Shown: piece after piece, positions 1-8,869 of the stretch
How positions within the stretch are numbered: the first letter of the stretch is position 1
Layout: the number at the start of each line of letters is the position of its first letter
Origin: Govanella sp037189785
GTDB lineage: Bacteria > Pseudomonadota > Alphaproteobacteria > Sphingomonadales > Govanellaceae
DNA length: 34,384 nucleotides
Assembly (NCBI GenBank): GCA_037189785.1
Contig: JBBCIP010000175.1
Location: 1 to 34,384, forward strand
Direction: 5' to 3'
Notes under the pieces: generated by a model
The model's input: only the letters and a program-made list of their open reading frames with translations
Told to the model about the DNA's origin: nothing
Database searches by the model: none
Position numbers and translations under genes: made by a program

Positions 1-887
1 GCCGCATCCATCATCATTTGCGTCAAACGACGGTAGGACTCACTGTAAAGTAACATCCGCGCCAACGGATCGACGGCATTGGCATCCAACCCACTGGCCA
101 CCACGATCAGTTCCGGTTTGTAATGTTCAAGCGCCGGGACAACGATCTTTTCAAACGCATAAACATAGGTGTCCTCACCACTCCCGGCCGGCAGTGGAAT
201 ATTGACATTATAACCGAGCCCGGCCCCGGTCCCGCGTTCTTCCGTGCCGCTATAGCCCGGTGGAAAACAGCGATCCTGATGAACGGAAATCGTCAAAACG
301 TCCTCGCGATCGTAAAAGCAGGCTTGTGTACCATTGCCATGGTGGACATCCCAATCAACGACCGCGACCCGTTTCAGGCCATATTTTGCCTTAGCCGCTT
401 CGATGGCGATCGGGATATTGGCCAGTAGGCAAAATCCCATCGGCATGTCCGGCAAACAATGGTGTCCGGCCGGGCGCGACAAAGCGTAGGCATTCTTGAC
501 TTTGCCGCTCAACACATCGTCGACAGCCGCTTTGGCCAGCCCCGCCGAGGTCAAGGCGATCTCGTAGCCGCCCTTGCTAAACGGCGCCAACATACCAAGA
601 TCGCCGCCCCCGGCATCGCTGACTTCTTTAAACCGCTTGATGTAACTTTCCGGATGGATCCGCAGCAGATCCTCCATCGTCACCGGCTCGGCCGCGGGCA
701 TAAACAAATGGTCGGTAAGACCGGACATTCGCAATAGGTTCAGAAACCGCCGCTTAGTTTCCGGTGTGTCGGCTCCATAGGTTCCACTGGGCGGTTGGAC
801 CCACTCCCCGATCGGGAAATAGAGCGCCTGGACGCCCGTGCTATGCCAGAAAGTACTCTCATGCGTGTAAAAACCTGTTTTCGTCAT
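1..887 (-). CDS. Histone deacetylase family protein (class II-like), C-terminus cut off by window edge
   Basis: This is a zinc-dependent deacetylase of the histone deacetylase/acetoin utilization/acetylpolyamine amidohydrolase superfamily; the bacterial substrate is unknown, probably acetyl-polyamine or acetyl-lysine. Read on the minus strand it begins MTKTGFYTHE and 295 residues are visible. The His-His pair of the charge relay is at 142-143 (PAGHH), the zinc ligands Asp180 and His182 lie in DWDVHHGNG, and the third zinc ligand Asp268 lies in ASGLDAN. All catalytic residues in the visible part are therefore present. The ATG at 885-887 has a GAGGA ribosome site about 8 bases upstream. Family members are about 340-370 residues, so some 50-75 residues are missing beyond base 1. 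It appears monocistronic and unrelated to the catabolic genes. The family assignment is secure; the substrate is not. Confidence 0.93.
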   Translation of the reverse strand, partial: MTKTGFYTHESTFWHSTGVQALYFPIGEWVQPPSGTYGADTPETKRRFLNLLRMSGLTDHLFMPAAEPVTMEDLLRIHPESYIKRFKEVSDAGGGDLGMLAPFSKGGYEIALTSAGLAKAAVDDVLSGKVKNAYALSRPAGHHCLPDMPMGFCLLANIPIAIEAAKAKYGLKRVAVVDWDVHHGNGTQACFYDREDVLTISVHQDRCFPPGYSGTEERGTGAGLGYNVNIPLPAGSGEDTYVYAFEKIVVPALEHYKPELIVVASGLDANAVDPLARMLLYSESYRRLTQMMMDA

Positions 888-1043
888 ACGCTTTATCCTC
901 ATCGAAACAGCGTTAGAATACGCCCGGCAGACGTCTAGAAGCCGACCAGAAGCTGGCTTTGAGCATCAATGAAAACAGGGCCCAGGTCTTGACTGTAAGT
1001 GCCATATTTGCACGGCCATGCCGCACATCCAGTCATTAAACGG

Positions 1044-1955
1044 TTATTTATTCGACCGTTCCCGTAACAAAAGTGATTTCGGACTATGACCGAACCGGTC
1101 CTTAAATAACCGCGAGAAATGTGCGGCATCATTGAACCCCACCGCCAAAGCCGCATCAATCACCCGCCTGTCTGGATTGTGTCTCAGATAGGTAAAGGCG
1201 ACATCCAGGCGCAATTGCCAAACCCACGCGGAAGGCGTCAACCCTTCATTTTCAAACACACGATACAACTGACGACGCGATAGCCCACAGGCCAGAGCCA
1301 TGGACTGCGGTGTCAAATCCGGGCTGTCGATACGCTCCAACGCCCACCGCTTAAGATCGGCGACTATATCTTTGGTTTTGGAGCATCCAAGCTTGTGGTC
1401 GCGTCTCCGCGCGACCGACCGGTTGACCATGGATTGAACCGTCTGAAACATCGTCTCGCGATCATCAGCATCGAAATCTGTGTCAAATTCAGTAAAAGAC
1501 CGCATTAAACTGGATAAGCTGCGGCCGACGCCTTTGCTGCCGTCAATGCGCTGCATCAAGCTGTTTGAGACCCCGATACCCTGTTCAAAATAGTGGCGCG
1601 GCAAATCGAAACACAGCAATGCCCCCTCCCCCAGCAGCCCAAAACTACAGTTGCCGATGGAATCAGCCAAAACCAAATCCTGTGCATCCATGGTTACCGT
1701 TTTCCCAAGGTGCTCAACCACCGAGCGTCCGGATCGTTGCTGCAACAGAAATACCCGGTCGCGCCACATTTCATCCAATTGACCGTGTTTGCGATACCAG
1801 CTTACCCCAACGCCCCTTGCGACACCGACGTCAAACGGCCCTAAGCGCATAAAATCCAACCGGCATCGCGTAGGCGCGGCATTCCGCGTTTTCACGTCAT
1901 GGGGGCCATAGCGGTATTCGAGATCTGCCTGGAACCGATTTACTGAAGATACCAT
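1044..1955 (-). CDS. AraC family transcriptional regulator
   Basis: About 303 residues with a C-terminal AraC/XylS double helix-turn-helix. The last ~100 residues hold the first HTH (LACGLSRRQLYRVFENEG) and the signature second HTH (ALAVGFNDAAHFSRLFKDRFG). The N-terminal half resembles the AraC-binding-like domain seen in regulators of aromatic or amine catabolism (FeaR/NicR type), but no ligand can be inferred. The ATG at 1953-1955 is preferred, with a GGTGGAG stretch about 11 bases upstream; a GTG five codons earlier (1968-1970) is an alternative. It is transcribed divergently from the MFS transporter at 2174, so that transporter is the most likely target. Family assignment is firm; target and ligand are inference. 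Confidence 0.9.
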   Translation of the reverse strand: MVSSVNRFQADLEYRYGPHDVKTRNAAPTRCRLDFMRLGPFDVGVARGVGVSWYRKHGQLDEMWRDRVFLLQQRSGRSVVEHLGKTVTMDAQDLVLADSIGNCSFGLLGEGALLCFDLPRHYFEQGIGVSNSLMQRIDGSKGVGRSLSSLMRSFTEFDTDFDADDRETMFQTVQSMVNRSVARRRDHKLGCSKTKDIVADLKRWALERIDSPDLTPQSMALACGLSRRQLYRVFENEGLTPSAWVWQLRLDVAFTYLRHNPDRRVIDAALAVGFNDAAHFSRLFKDRFGHSPKSLLLRERSNK

Positions 1956-2091
1956 CAATCGCCGCTCCACCCTTGGGTATGTAAACTATGACATTATAGA
2001 AATCGCATTCACCAAAACTGTCAATCGAGCGTGCGGGCTCGCCTTGCACAAAGGTAGTCTATTTAAAACTGCCGACACTATTGCTATTTTA

Positions 2092-2114
2092 TATTTGCGA
2101 ATCGCTCGCAAATA
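2092..2114. promoter_or_regulatory. Perfect 9-bp-arm inverted repeat between AraC gene and MFS gene
   Basis: The arms TATTTGCGA and TCGCAAATA are perfect inverse complements separated by 5 bases. The site lies about 60 bp upstream of the MFS start and 137 bp upstream of the AraC start, where an operator would sit. AraC proteins usually bind direct repeats, so a symmetrical site may belong to another dimeric repressor. The symmetry is seen directly; its function is inferred. Confidence 0.5.
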
Positions 2115-2173
2115 GATCATGCTGCGGCATAGCCAGCTTGCGCTTATGTTTTCCTGCGACAGATTGAGTCAAA

Positions 2174-3388
2174 ATGACATCCAAAGATTATGCGACGGAC
2201 TCCGTCGAAACCTCTAGCCCGTTTGATATCCGCCCTCTGATGTTTGAAAATTTTGTGTGCACAATGGCATTGATGTCTTTTGTCGCACTCGCGGGCCCTA
2301 TTGGCCATGTGCTCGGACTGGCGCCGTGGCAGATTGGCACAACCGTTACCGTTGCCGGGCTTTCCTGGATGTTGCTGTCGCGGGTGTGGGGGCGCCTGAG
2401 CGATCGCCACGGTCGCCGCACCATCATGCTGACAGGACTAGCTGGTTTTGCCATATGCTACGCTGGATTGTGCTTGTTCGTTGATTATGCGCTGACCCAT
2501 ACTCTGGTCCCTAGCCTAGCCTTTATTGGAATCTTGTTATGGCGTGGTTCTGCCGGTGTCTTCTATGCTGCGGTGCCACCGACGGCAACGGCGTTGATCG
2601 CCGACCATACACCACCTGAAAAACGCACCGCAGCGATTGCCATGATTGGGGCCGCAAGTGGGGCCGGCATGGTGATCGGCCCGGCCTTTGCCGGTATGTT
2701 GGCACCTTACGGCCTTAATCTTCCACTTTATGCCATCGCTGTGTTGCCAGCTTTGGCCTTTGTCGTGTTATGGCGCACCTTGCCGCGGACAAAAGCATCC
2801 AACTCATCTCAAACGTCGCATTTGCCGTTGACCGACAAGCGCCTGCGCCGCCCAATGGTCATGGCATTCATCAATATGTTCAGCGTTGCTATTGCCCAGA
2901 TCACGGTTGGTTTTTTTGCCATTGATCGATTGCACCTATCACCGCAACAAGGCGCGAAAGTTGCGGGCATCGCTTTGACCTGTGTTGGTCTCGCGCTGAT
3001 TGTGTCTCAGCTTGTGGTGCGGAAGCTATCGTGGCCGCCGATGCGATTTATTCGAAGTGGCGGGATCGTGGCCGGGATCGGGTTCTCGCTCGCCGCCTTG
3101 GCTACCACGCCAGAAATGCTGTGGGCTTGTTATTTCCTTGCCGCTGCCGGAATGGGATGGGTATGGCCCTCTGTCAGTGCCTATGCTGCCAATGCCGTCA
3201 GTCAACATGAACAAGGGGCTACGGCAGGTACGATCTCTGCGGCGCAGGGCCTTGGGGTGATTATCGGCCCCTTGGCGGGAACGCTGATTTATTCCGTCAA
3301 TATTGCTGCACCTTATATTGTAATCGGGATCTTACTGGTGATCATGGCGCTGTGGCCGTCACGGTCTGCGGCCCGAGCCCCCAGCTGA
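2174..3388 (+). CDS. MFS transporter (drug/metabolite:H+ antiporter-like)
   Basis: A 404-residue major facilitator with about twelve hydrophobic segments. The conserved loop 2-3 motif is present as GRLSDRHGRR near residues 76-85, and the sixth helix is followed by a charged central loop (LPRTKASNSSQTSHLPLTDKRLRR). The length and motif fit the TetA/multidrug (DHA1) type, which usually exports substrates, although aromatic-acid uptake carriers belong to the same superfamily. The gene is divergent from the AraC regulator and its stop is 4 bp from the stop of the convergent porin gene. The substrate cannot be read from the sequence. It is the only inner-membrane transporter near the mhp genes, but nothing ties it to them directly. 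Confidence 0.9.
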   Translation: MTSKDYATDSVETSSPFDIRPLMFENFVCTMALMSFVALAGPIGHVLGLAPWQIGTTVTVAGLSWMLLSRVWGRLSDRHGRRTIMLTGLAGFAICYAGLCLFVDYALTHTLVPSLAFIGILLWRGSAGVFYAAVPPTATALIADHTPPEKRTAAIAMIGAASGAGMVIGPAFAGMLAPYGLNLPLYAIAVLPALAFVVLWRTLPRTKASNSSQTSHLPLTDKRLRRPMVMAFINMFSVAIAQITVGFFAIDRLHLSPQQGAKVAGIALTCVGLALIVSQLVVRKLSWPPMRFIRSGGIVAGIGFSLAALATTPEMLWACYFLAAAGMGWVWPSVSAYAANAVSQHEQGATAGTISAAQGLGVIIGPLAGTLIYSVNIAAPYIVIGILLVIMALWPSRSAARAPS

Positions 3389-3392
3389 CGGT

Positions 3393-4826
3393 TTACCAGT
3401 CAACCTGGGCCCGTATGCCGAATACATCGCCTTTGTGATCAGGAGATCCCAGCGGCATGACAGTGAATCCATCCCGAATGTCAAATCGTGACCAATTGGC
3501 CAACAACCGCACATAGGGTGTCGGATACCATGTCAGCCCCAGCGTCCACAGATCCTGAACACCGCCAGATATTGCCCCATCATTCAAATCCAAATGGCTA
3601 TAGCGCAAAGCCAATTCAAATGCCCCATAGCCGCCGTCATTAAGAGAATGTCGCGGCTGGATACGGCCAAAATTACCCTTGGCAACAGAATAAGGGCGCA
3701 GTTCACCGGTTATCACCCACGCAACTTGCCCATAGCCGCCCCAAAAATCGGACTTCGGCAACAGCTGGTAATCAACCGTTTGCCGTCCCCATTCTGTCTG
3801 TGCCGTAAACGGCCCCCATACAGCAGCCAACTCGGCCCCAACAAAAGTGATATCTTTCGCCGCAGCTGATCCGGTGTCCATCAACGGGGTGATTAAATGA
3901 TTGTCCGGGCGGGCACGGACCCGAAACGCCGCATTCCCATTGGACAGGTCTGTTCGGTATGCTGAAACACCAGCATGCAATACGCGCCCCGCATCATGCA
4001 ATGGCGCCACGGTTGCCCGCGCCGAGACCCGCCAACCTTCATCAAGGCCTGGTTGCTGCGTTTGCTCCGGCTCGCCAAAAACACCTGTTTTAACGGACCA
4101 GAAGTCTCCGTTTGCTGCGATGGCCACACCGATCGATCGACCGAGGGTCAATTCGTTGTAAGGCGAGCGTTCCATAAACGGCACATCGTTATCACTCGTT
4201 TCATCTTCTAAAGACACCGGCGCTTCGTGATGCCCGACACGAATGGCAAAATTTTTCCAGCCGACATACTCAAGATAAAGATCTTCATAGCCGACTTTTT
4301 TATCGGCAAACTCCAACTCCGCAACATACAGAAAATCACGAGCAATGCGCCCCTGCATGCCCAAACGGATACGCCGAACCTCGGTGCCGCTTTCGTAATC
4401 AACACCGGCTTCGCGGCTGCGACTTGCCACCGCATCAATTTGAATTTTGCCACGCGGCTTAAAGCTCCAAGCGCCATCGGCGCTGGTGAACTCAGGCGCC
4501 CCTTTCCAGGTTGTTTGAACCGGCGGTTGTCCGGAAGCCGAGGAGGAAGACGGCTGCGGAGATGCGGCTAATGCCGACGCCTGCACCGGCGCGGTCGTCA
4601 CTCCTGGAATTGAGGCCCCTGAAGATGACCCTGACGATGAAGACCCTGAACTGGACGCCGATAGCTTTCCTTCAAGCCCCTTCAATCTATTTTCCAGTGC
4701 TTCGATCCGGGCATTTTGCGCTTCAATAATTTTCAATAAGCGGTCGGTGTCAGACGACTGTTGAGCGACAACACCAAGCGGCCACATCGTCGTCGCCATC
4801 AAAGCTGTCATGACATACCGTTTCAT
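3393..4826 (-). CDS. OprP/OprO-type porin with N-terminal coiled coil
   Basis: A 477-residue outer-membrane beta-barrel of the phosphate-selective porin O/P family. It has a signal peptide (MKRYVMTALMATTMWPLGVVAQ), then a short coiled coil (DRLLKIIEAQNARIEALENR), then a long Ser/Gly/Ala/Pro-rich linker (about residues 55-105), then the barrel. The family pattern FKPRGKIQIDA ... EVRRIRLGMQGRI ... YVAELEFADKKVGYEDLYLEY opens the barrel, and the protein ends in an aromatic residue (QVDW) as barrel proteins do. The ATG at 4824-4826 is chosen because AGGGGAAGCT precedes it and the signal peptide starts there; a start ten codons upstream would spoil the signal peptide. The family name does not prove phosphate specificity; many members pass other anions. 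Confidence 0.88.
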   Translation of the reverse strand: MKRYVMTALMATTMWPLGVVAQQSSDTDRLLKIIEAQNARIEALENRLKGLEGKLSASSSGSSSSGSSSGASIPGVTTAPVQASALAASPQPSSSSASGQPPVQTTWKGAPEFTSADGAWSFKPRGKIQIDAVASRSREAGVDYESGTEVRRIRLGMQGRIARDFLYVAELEFADKKVGYEDLYLEYVGWKNFAIRVGHHEAPVSLEDETSDNDVPFMERSPYNELTLGRSIGVAIAANGDFWSVKTGVFGEPEQTQQPGLDEGWRVSARATVAPLHDAGRVLHAGVSAYRTDLSNGNAAFRVRARPDNHLITPLMDTGSAAAKDITFVGAELAAVWGPFTAQTEWGRQTVDYQLLPKSDFWGGYGQVAWVITGELRPYSVAKGNFGRIQPRHSLNDGGYGAFELALRYSHLDLNDGAISGGVQDLWTLGLTWYPTPYVRLLANWSRFDIRDGFTVMPLGSPDHKGDVFGIRAQVDW

Positions 4827-4931
4827 AGCTTCCCCTTCGAACCAACTTGCATACACTTGCCTAAACTAAAGACGCGCGATGACTACTCTTGTGTCATGTT
4901 ATTCTCCCAACACCGTCTCAACGCCTGGGAA

Positions 4932-4951
4932 ATCACGTTTCAAAATGTGAT
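4932..4951. promoter_or_regulatory. Imperfect palindrome upstream of porin gene
   Basis: ATCACGTTTCAAAATGTGAT reads ATCAC-n-TTT-nn-AAA-n-GTGAT, so eight of ten base pairs are symmetrical. It lies about 105 bp upstream of the porin start. The position and size suit an operator for a dimeric regulator; the regulator is unknown. Confidence 0.35.
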
Positions 4952-4991
4952 ACCCTGCGCCTTCAGACGTTTAACATGAACTCCTCCCACC

Positions 4992-5028
4992 CCACGTCGT
5001 CACGTCCTGTTATACAAGACGACGGTGG
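4992..5028. repeat. Hairpin-capable inverted repeat
   Basis: CCACGTCGTC pairs with GACGACGGTGG, giving a ten-pair stem with one bulged base and a loop of about 16 bases. No T-run follows on either strand, so it is not a canonical intrinsic terminator. It may be an RNA structure downstream of the mhp operon or a chance repeat. Confidence 0.3.
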
Positions 5029-5333
5029 AAAGATTTTCAGTAATCTCGCCATAATTCTTTATTATCACAAGCCTTGGAGTGGCTGCATAATTTTATATTT
5101 TTTCCAATATTTCAATGCCTTAAGAAATTTCTCAGCCCTACCTTGACTTGACCTTGTATTGCGTCGCGCTGCTATAGCGGCACAATTACAACCGTCAAAT
5201 GATAGTTTACGGACACGGTCTGGAAAAGTATGAAAGCCAAGATTATTTTATAAGGAGTCGCCAACAGTGCTCAGTTCAGCACAGTCAAATTACATATTTT
5301 GCGACTATTGATTTCTAAGGTTCACGGCTTTCC

Positions 5334-6137
5334 TCAGAGAACAGTTGTTTCGACCTTATCAAGCCCAGTGATCGACAACTGATACGTCTTGCCGCGTTCT
5401 ACATCAACCATAGGGCCAAGCGCACCCGATAATATTATATCGCCTGCTTGCAGCGGATAACCGACGTCAACCATTTTTTGTGCCAGCCACAAGGCGGCAT
5501 TGAGCGGATTGCCCATACATTCTCGACCGCTACCGGTTGAAAGCGTTTTTCCATTCTCGGTGATCTGCATCTGGCAGCTTTCGAGATCAAGTCTATCAAC
5601 TATAATCGGCTGGCTGCCCAATACATAGCATCCCGATGAGGCGTTATCAGCGATGGTATCAAGCAAACCAATTTGCCAATTTCTAATTCTACTATCAACT
5701 ATTTCAAAGGCGGACAAGGCATAATCTATGCTTTGTCGTAAATCAGCATGCGTAAGATTTTCGCTATCTAAATCACGGCCAAGAACAAAAGCAATTTCCC
5801 CCTCGATCTTTGGCTGCAATAATCTGTTCGCGGGGATGGCATCCGTGTTGGAAAAACACATATCCGAAAACAACATACCGAAATCAGGCTGATTAACGCC
5901 TAGTTGCGTCTGAACAGCCACAGATGTTAAACCAATTTTACGCCCGACCAATTTCCGCCCAGCTTTTATATAATGCTCTGTATTTAGATTTTGAATTGCA
6001 TAGCCCAGTTCAACACTGTCTTTCGGCAAGAAATCATGTAATGGAGCACAGGGCACACCACTTTGACTCGCTTGTTGGAGTAAAGCCGCCGCATATGCAA
6101 TTTCTGTAGTATAGTCTTCTAATATTATGGCGTTCAT
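5334..6137 (-). CDS. mhpD: 2-keto-4-pentenoate hydratase (2-hydroxypenta-2,4-dienoate hydratase)
   Basis: This enzyme adds water to 2-hydroxypenta-2,4-dienoate to form 4-hydroxy-2-oxovalerate, the step after ring-cleavage hydrolysis in the mhp route. From the chosen ATG it is 267 residues, as usual for MhpD. The fumarylacetoacetase-like metal site is visible as Glu112 and Glu114 (PKIEGEIAFVLGRDL) with a third acidic ligand near Glu145 (SAFEIVDSRI); VGRKIGLT (64-71) is the conserved substrate loop. An in-frame start 22 codons upstream would add a non-conserved tail. It is the last gene of the minus-strand operon, 87 bp after mhpB. No aldolase or acetaldehyde dehydrogenase (MhpE/MhpF) follows, so the product must be handled by genes elsewhere. 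The related catabolic decarboxylase/hydratase paralogues are a less likely alternative given the neighbours. Confidence 0.92.
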   Translation of the reverse strand: MNAIILEDYTTEIAYAAALLQQASQSGVPCAPLHDFLPKDSVELGYAIQNLNTEHYIKAGRKLVGRKIGLTSVAVQTQLGVNQPDFGMLFSDMCFSNTDAIPANRLLQPKIEGEIAFVLGRDLDSENLTHADLRQSIDYALSAFEIVDSRIRNWQIGLLDTIADNASSGCYVLGSQPIIVDRLDLESCQMQITENGKTLSTGSGRECMGNPLNAALWLAQKMVDVGYPLQAGDIILSGALGPMVDVERGKTYQLSITGLDKVETTVL

Positions 6138-6224
6138 GTGATGTGATTTCTGTGTTGAACCATGATAAGGCTTCGTGGTCGATCTATAGCTGCCCAATCC
6201 CAAGGGAATCTCGATCCTAACAGA

Positions 6225-7172
6225 TTAAGTCGATTGCGCCCTCATCATGGCAAAACCAGCGATCCATTCAGGAATAGGACGATAGAAGCGATCAAGAACA
6301 GTATATGGGCCGAAGCTGGATAATGCCCCGAAAGCTGCGGACCAGACCCGAACTTCATGGGCGGCACCGCCTGCTGCTTGTTTTATTTCATAATTCGCTA
6401 AGGCTTTGACGGCGGCCTCATCGCCGCGCGTCATCATATCCATAAACTGATTGTCCCAATCAGGATTTAGATCGTGAATGCCGATTTCTTTTCCACCTTT
6501 TTCAGCAAAATCCCGTCCGAATTGTGACACTTGTGCCTGGCGCGCCATTTCGTTATCAGACGGCATCCCTAAATTACCGATTATCAGGCGTTGCCGCTGT
6601 TGCTCTGACGCGTTGTGCATGCGCGGTATAGGGGGATCGTGTGACAGCCCGCCTGAGCCCATGATCAGAACACGCTTCCCCAAAGAATTTAGATATTGCC
6701 CAAAGGCCACCCCTAAATCCCACGACCGCCCAAACGGGGCAAGTGGCTCTGCCGCAGCATTTATAAAAATGGGGATAACTGGAATGGCTGATGGATTATC
6801 GAAAAGGATGCTGAGCGGCTGAGCCACAGCATGGTCGACTTGCATGTCATAAGATAATGCCGGATCAAAGCCTGCTTCCATTAAGGCTTCGACGCCATTA
6901 AGGGCCAGTTTCTCTGGCACATTTAGATTGAATATTTTGGTCCCATAGTCTCCAATGGTTTGTGCTTTGACACCGATACATATTTGCGGCATCAGCCGAT
7001 AGGAAAACGTGTTGTAGTGATCCGGGAAAAAGATCACGCACACATCAGGATTATACGCATGGATTGCTACCCGTGCGGACTCCAACATAACATCCAATTC
7101 ATTCCGAATATCTTGCGGAATTGGATTTAAATCCATCAACGGCGTGTGAGAGAGGCATTGTAACAGAGCCAT
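6225..7172 (-). CDS. mhpB: 2,3-dihydroxyphenylpropionate/2,3-dihydroxycinnamate 1,2-dioxygenase
   Basis: A 315-residue class III (LigB-type) extradiol dioxygenase that opens the ring of 2,3-dihydroxyphenylpropionate next to the diol, using Fe(II). The length matches E. coli MhpB (314). His114 in MQVDHAVAQPL and His178 in MGSGGLSHDPP correspond to the two essential histidines I recall at 115 and 179 in E. coli, and the N-terminal CLSHTPL plus FFPDHYN (Asp51-His52) supply the usual metal-site region. The ATG at 7170-7172 has a GAGGG ribosome site. It lies 27 bp after mhpA, in operon order C-A-B-D. Whether it prefers the propionate or the propenoate side chain cannot be read from the sequence. 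Confidence 0.95.
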   Translation of the reverse strand: MALLQCLSHTPLMDLNPIPQDIRNELDVMLESARVAIHAYNPDVCVIFFPDHYNTFSYRLMPQICIGVKAQTIGDYGTKIFNLNVPEKLALNGVEALMEAGFDPALSYDMQVDHAVAQPLSILFDNPSAIPVIPIFINAAAEPLAPFGRSWDLGVAFGQYLNSLGKRVLIMGSGGLSHDPPIPRMHNASEQQRQRLIIGNLGMPSDNEMARQAQVSQFGRDFAEKGGKEIGIHDLNPDWDNQFMDMMTRGDEAAVKALANYEIKQAAGGAAHEVRVWSAAFGALSSFGPYTVLDRFYRPIPEWIAGFAMMRAQST

Positions 7173-7199
7173 AAAACGCCCTCGTCTATATAATGCTTG

Positions 7200-8819
7200 T
7201 TAAGCCAAGGATATTCGGTTGGCCAGTTGATAAATCGTTGTAGAAATATCACTGGCTTCACAAATAGCTGCAACGACCTTGTCCGGTCTGAGTATGACAA
7301 CCGACCCCTTTCTTAAATCAAACCATTTCTTCAAATTGCCTTCGTCGTAAATAATCTGGAAACTGCCTAAATTTTCAGTGGCGTGATCTGATTGACATTG
7401 AGGAAGAATAACAAAGCGTTTAACACCCAGTTTTTTCAATATCTCATCGGCCCGCGGCTCGATAAAATAATCTGGATTATAACACCAGGAGATAATCGAC
7501 AGATTAAGCCCCAGACAATCATCAAGCCGGCATCTTCGGCCATTCCCGTCAATAACCATCGGCTGAATGAATAACGAGCCAACGGGATTATCTGTTTTCT
7601 CATCCGGAGCTTCGACAATGACCCCTTTTGAGAATTTAGGAATGGGTTTCCATGACATGGTGGTAACATAACGTTTTGCTTTTGGAAAAAATTCCAGAAT
7701 GCCGAACGCCCAGTCGCGCATCAGACACAGAATTTTTGGACCTGGATTGAAAACCTTCCCCATGAGAACGGATACGGCAATCATATCCTTGGAGTTTTGC
7801 CATCTTTCCTGGTGATATGTATCCAGTAAGGCGTCATTCGATACGCCTTTTAGGACTAAGATCAATTTCCATGCCAAATTCATGGCATCGCGTATGCCGC
7901 TGTTATAACCCTGGCCTTGCCAAACCGGCATGAGATGTGCTGCGTCTCCCGCCAACAACACGCGTCCCTCCCTGAACTTTGAAGCCAGACGGGCACTATG
8001 GTAATAAACCCGCCTTCGGATAACATTCTTGATCGACATGCCGGGCTTAATCTTATTGAGATTCTGCTTGACCAATTCATCGGAAATATCAAAACCTTCC
8101 TGAACTTGGTCTTTGGGCACACTGAACTCAAATCGTCTAACCCCATGCGGCAAAGCGATCGATACATAAGGAAGCCGATTATCGCAGACAAATTCCAGAT
8201 TGGGCCGCCCGATCGGGTCTTCGGCAATATCAACGACCAAAAATGGCTCCGGCCTGGTATTGCCTTCAAAATCAGCGTTGACGTGTTTTCGTGTTACGCT
8301 TCTTCCGCCATCGGAACCGACCAGATATTTTGATGTAACCTGAAAGCGTTGTCCTGCACTGGTTGTACCACTTACGGTGACCGATTGCTCATTACTCGTA
8401 ATATGTTCAACTGTATGGCTAAACAAAACCTCAACATTCGGATAACGTGTCAGCCCATCAAAAAGTGCTTTATCGGCCAAGGGCTGATGGAACGCATTGC
8501 GTTTCGACCAACCGAACGGCATGTGTTCAGGCTCTACTTTGGCGATCAGCTTGCGCTTCGCGTTATAAATTCGAACCCAATGAAAGGGGGTGATATGTTT
8601 GGCCACGTCATCCGCCAAACCAATCGCTTGAAACACGCGCAAGGATTCATCATCAAGACCTACGCCGCGGGGATAGTCTATAAGTTTATCCAGTTGTTCG
8701 AGAACAACAACACTTAGACCAGCCCCCCCCAAAATGTTAGCAACTGTCAGCCCAACCGGCCCCGCACCGATAATTATGACCTCACTGTCAGAGGTTTTCT
8801 TGTCAGAATGCACGCTCAC
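7200..8819 (-). CDS. mhpA: 3-(3-hydroxyphenyl)propionate/3-hydroxycinnamate 2-hydroxylase
   Basis: A 539-residue NAD(P)H- and FAD-dependent aromatic monooxygenase that ortho-hydroxylates the ring to the catechol used by MhpB. The dinucleotide-binding GAGPVG is at 18-23 and the DG motif is at 165-178 (YLVGSDGG). The second FAD motif GDAAHLMPVWQGQGYNSG begins at 291 and is nearly identical to the E. coli MhpA motif. LDKLIDYPRGVGLDDESLR (43-61) is also shared with MhpA, and the C-terminal thioredoxin-like domain is present (full length; E. coli 554). Translation starts at GTG 8817-8819 with AGGA about 8 bases upstream. It sits between mhpC (50 bp upstream) and mhpB. Confidence 0.95.
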   Translation of the reverse strand: MSVHSDKKTSDSEVIIIGAGPVGLTVANILGGAGLSVVVLEQLDKLIDYPRGVGLDDESLRVFQAIGLADDVAKHITPFHWVRIYNAKRKLIAKVEPEHMPFGWSKRNAFHQPLADKALFDGLTRYPNVEVLFSHTVEHITSNEQSVTVSGTTSAGQRFQVTSKYLVGSDGGRSVTRKHVNADFEGNTRPEPFLVVDIAEDPIGRPNLEFVCDNRLPYVSIALPHGVRRFEFSVPKDQVQEGFDISDELVKQNLNKIKPGMSIKNVIRRRVYYHSARLASKFREGRVLLAGDAAHLMPVWQGQGYNSGIRDAMNLAWKLILVLKGVSNDALLDTYHQERWQNSKDMIAVSVLMGKVFNPGPKILCLMRDWAFGILEFFPKAKRYVTTMSWKPIPKFSKGVIVEAPDEKTDNPVGSLFIQPMVIDGNGRRCRLDDCLGLNLSIISWCYNPDYFIEPRADEILKKLGVKRFVILPQCQSDHATENLGSFQIIYDEGNLKKWFDLRKGSVVILRPDKVVAAICEASDISTTIYQLANRISLA

Positions 8820-8869
8820 TACTCGTCCTGCTTTTATTTAAGTAGTCGTTAAATGATCATCGTTGAATT

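Larger units (their letters stand above)
4827..5333. other. 507-bp intergenic region between porin and mhpD
   Basis: No convincing gene is present. The region holds the porin promoter side, with an imperfect palindrome at 4932-4951 and a hairpin-capable repeat at 4992-5028. It also has an AT-rich stretch (5080-5130) and, on the plus strand, a strong TAAGGAG ribosome-site-like sequence at 5251-5257. That site is followed by a GTG reading frame of only 14 codons (5267-5311) running into the mhpD tail. This looks like a junction between two unrelated segments rather than a compact operon boundary. Confidence 0.5.

Noticed and set aside
123..737. Two plus-strand open frames (about 101 and 92 codons)
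   Set aside because: They are antisense to the deacetylase gene, whose minus-strand protein carries all catalytic motifs.
8567..8580. Match to the tRNA T-loop (ATTCGAACCC) as a possible attachment-site copy
   Set aside because: It is only about ten bases long and lies inside mhpA coding sequence in frame with conserved residues; chance is sufficient.
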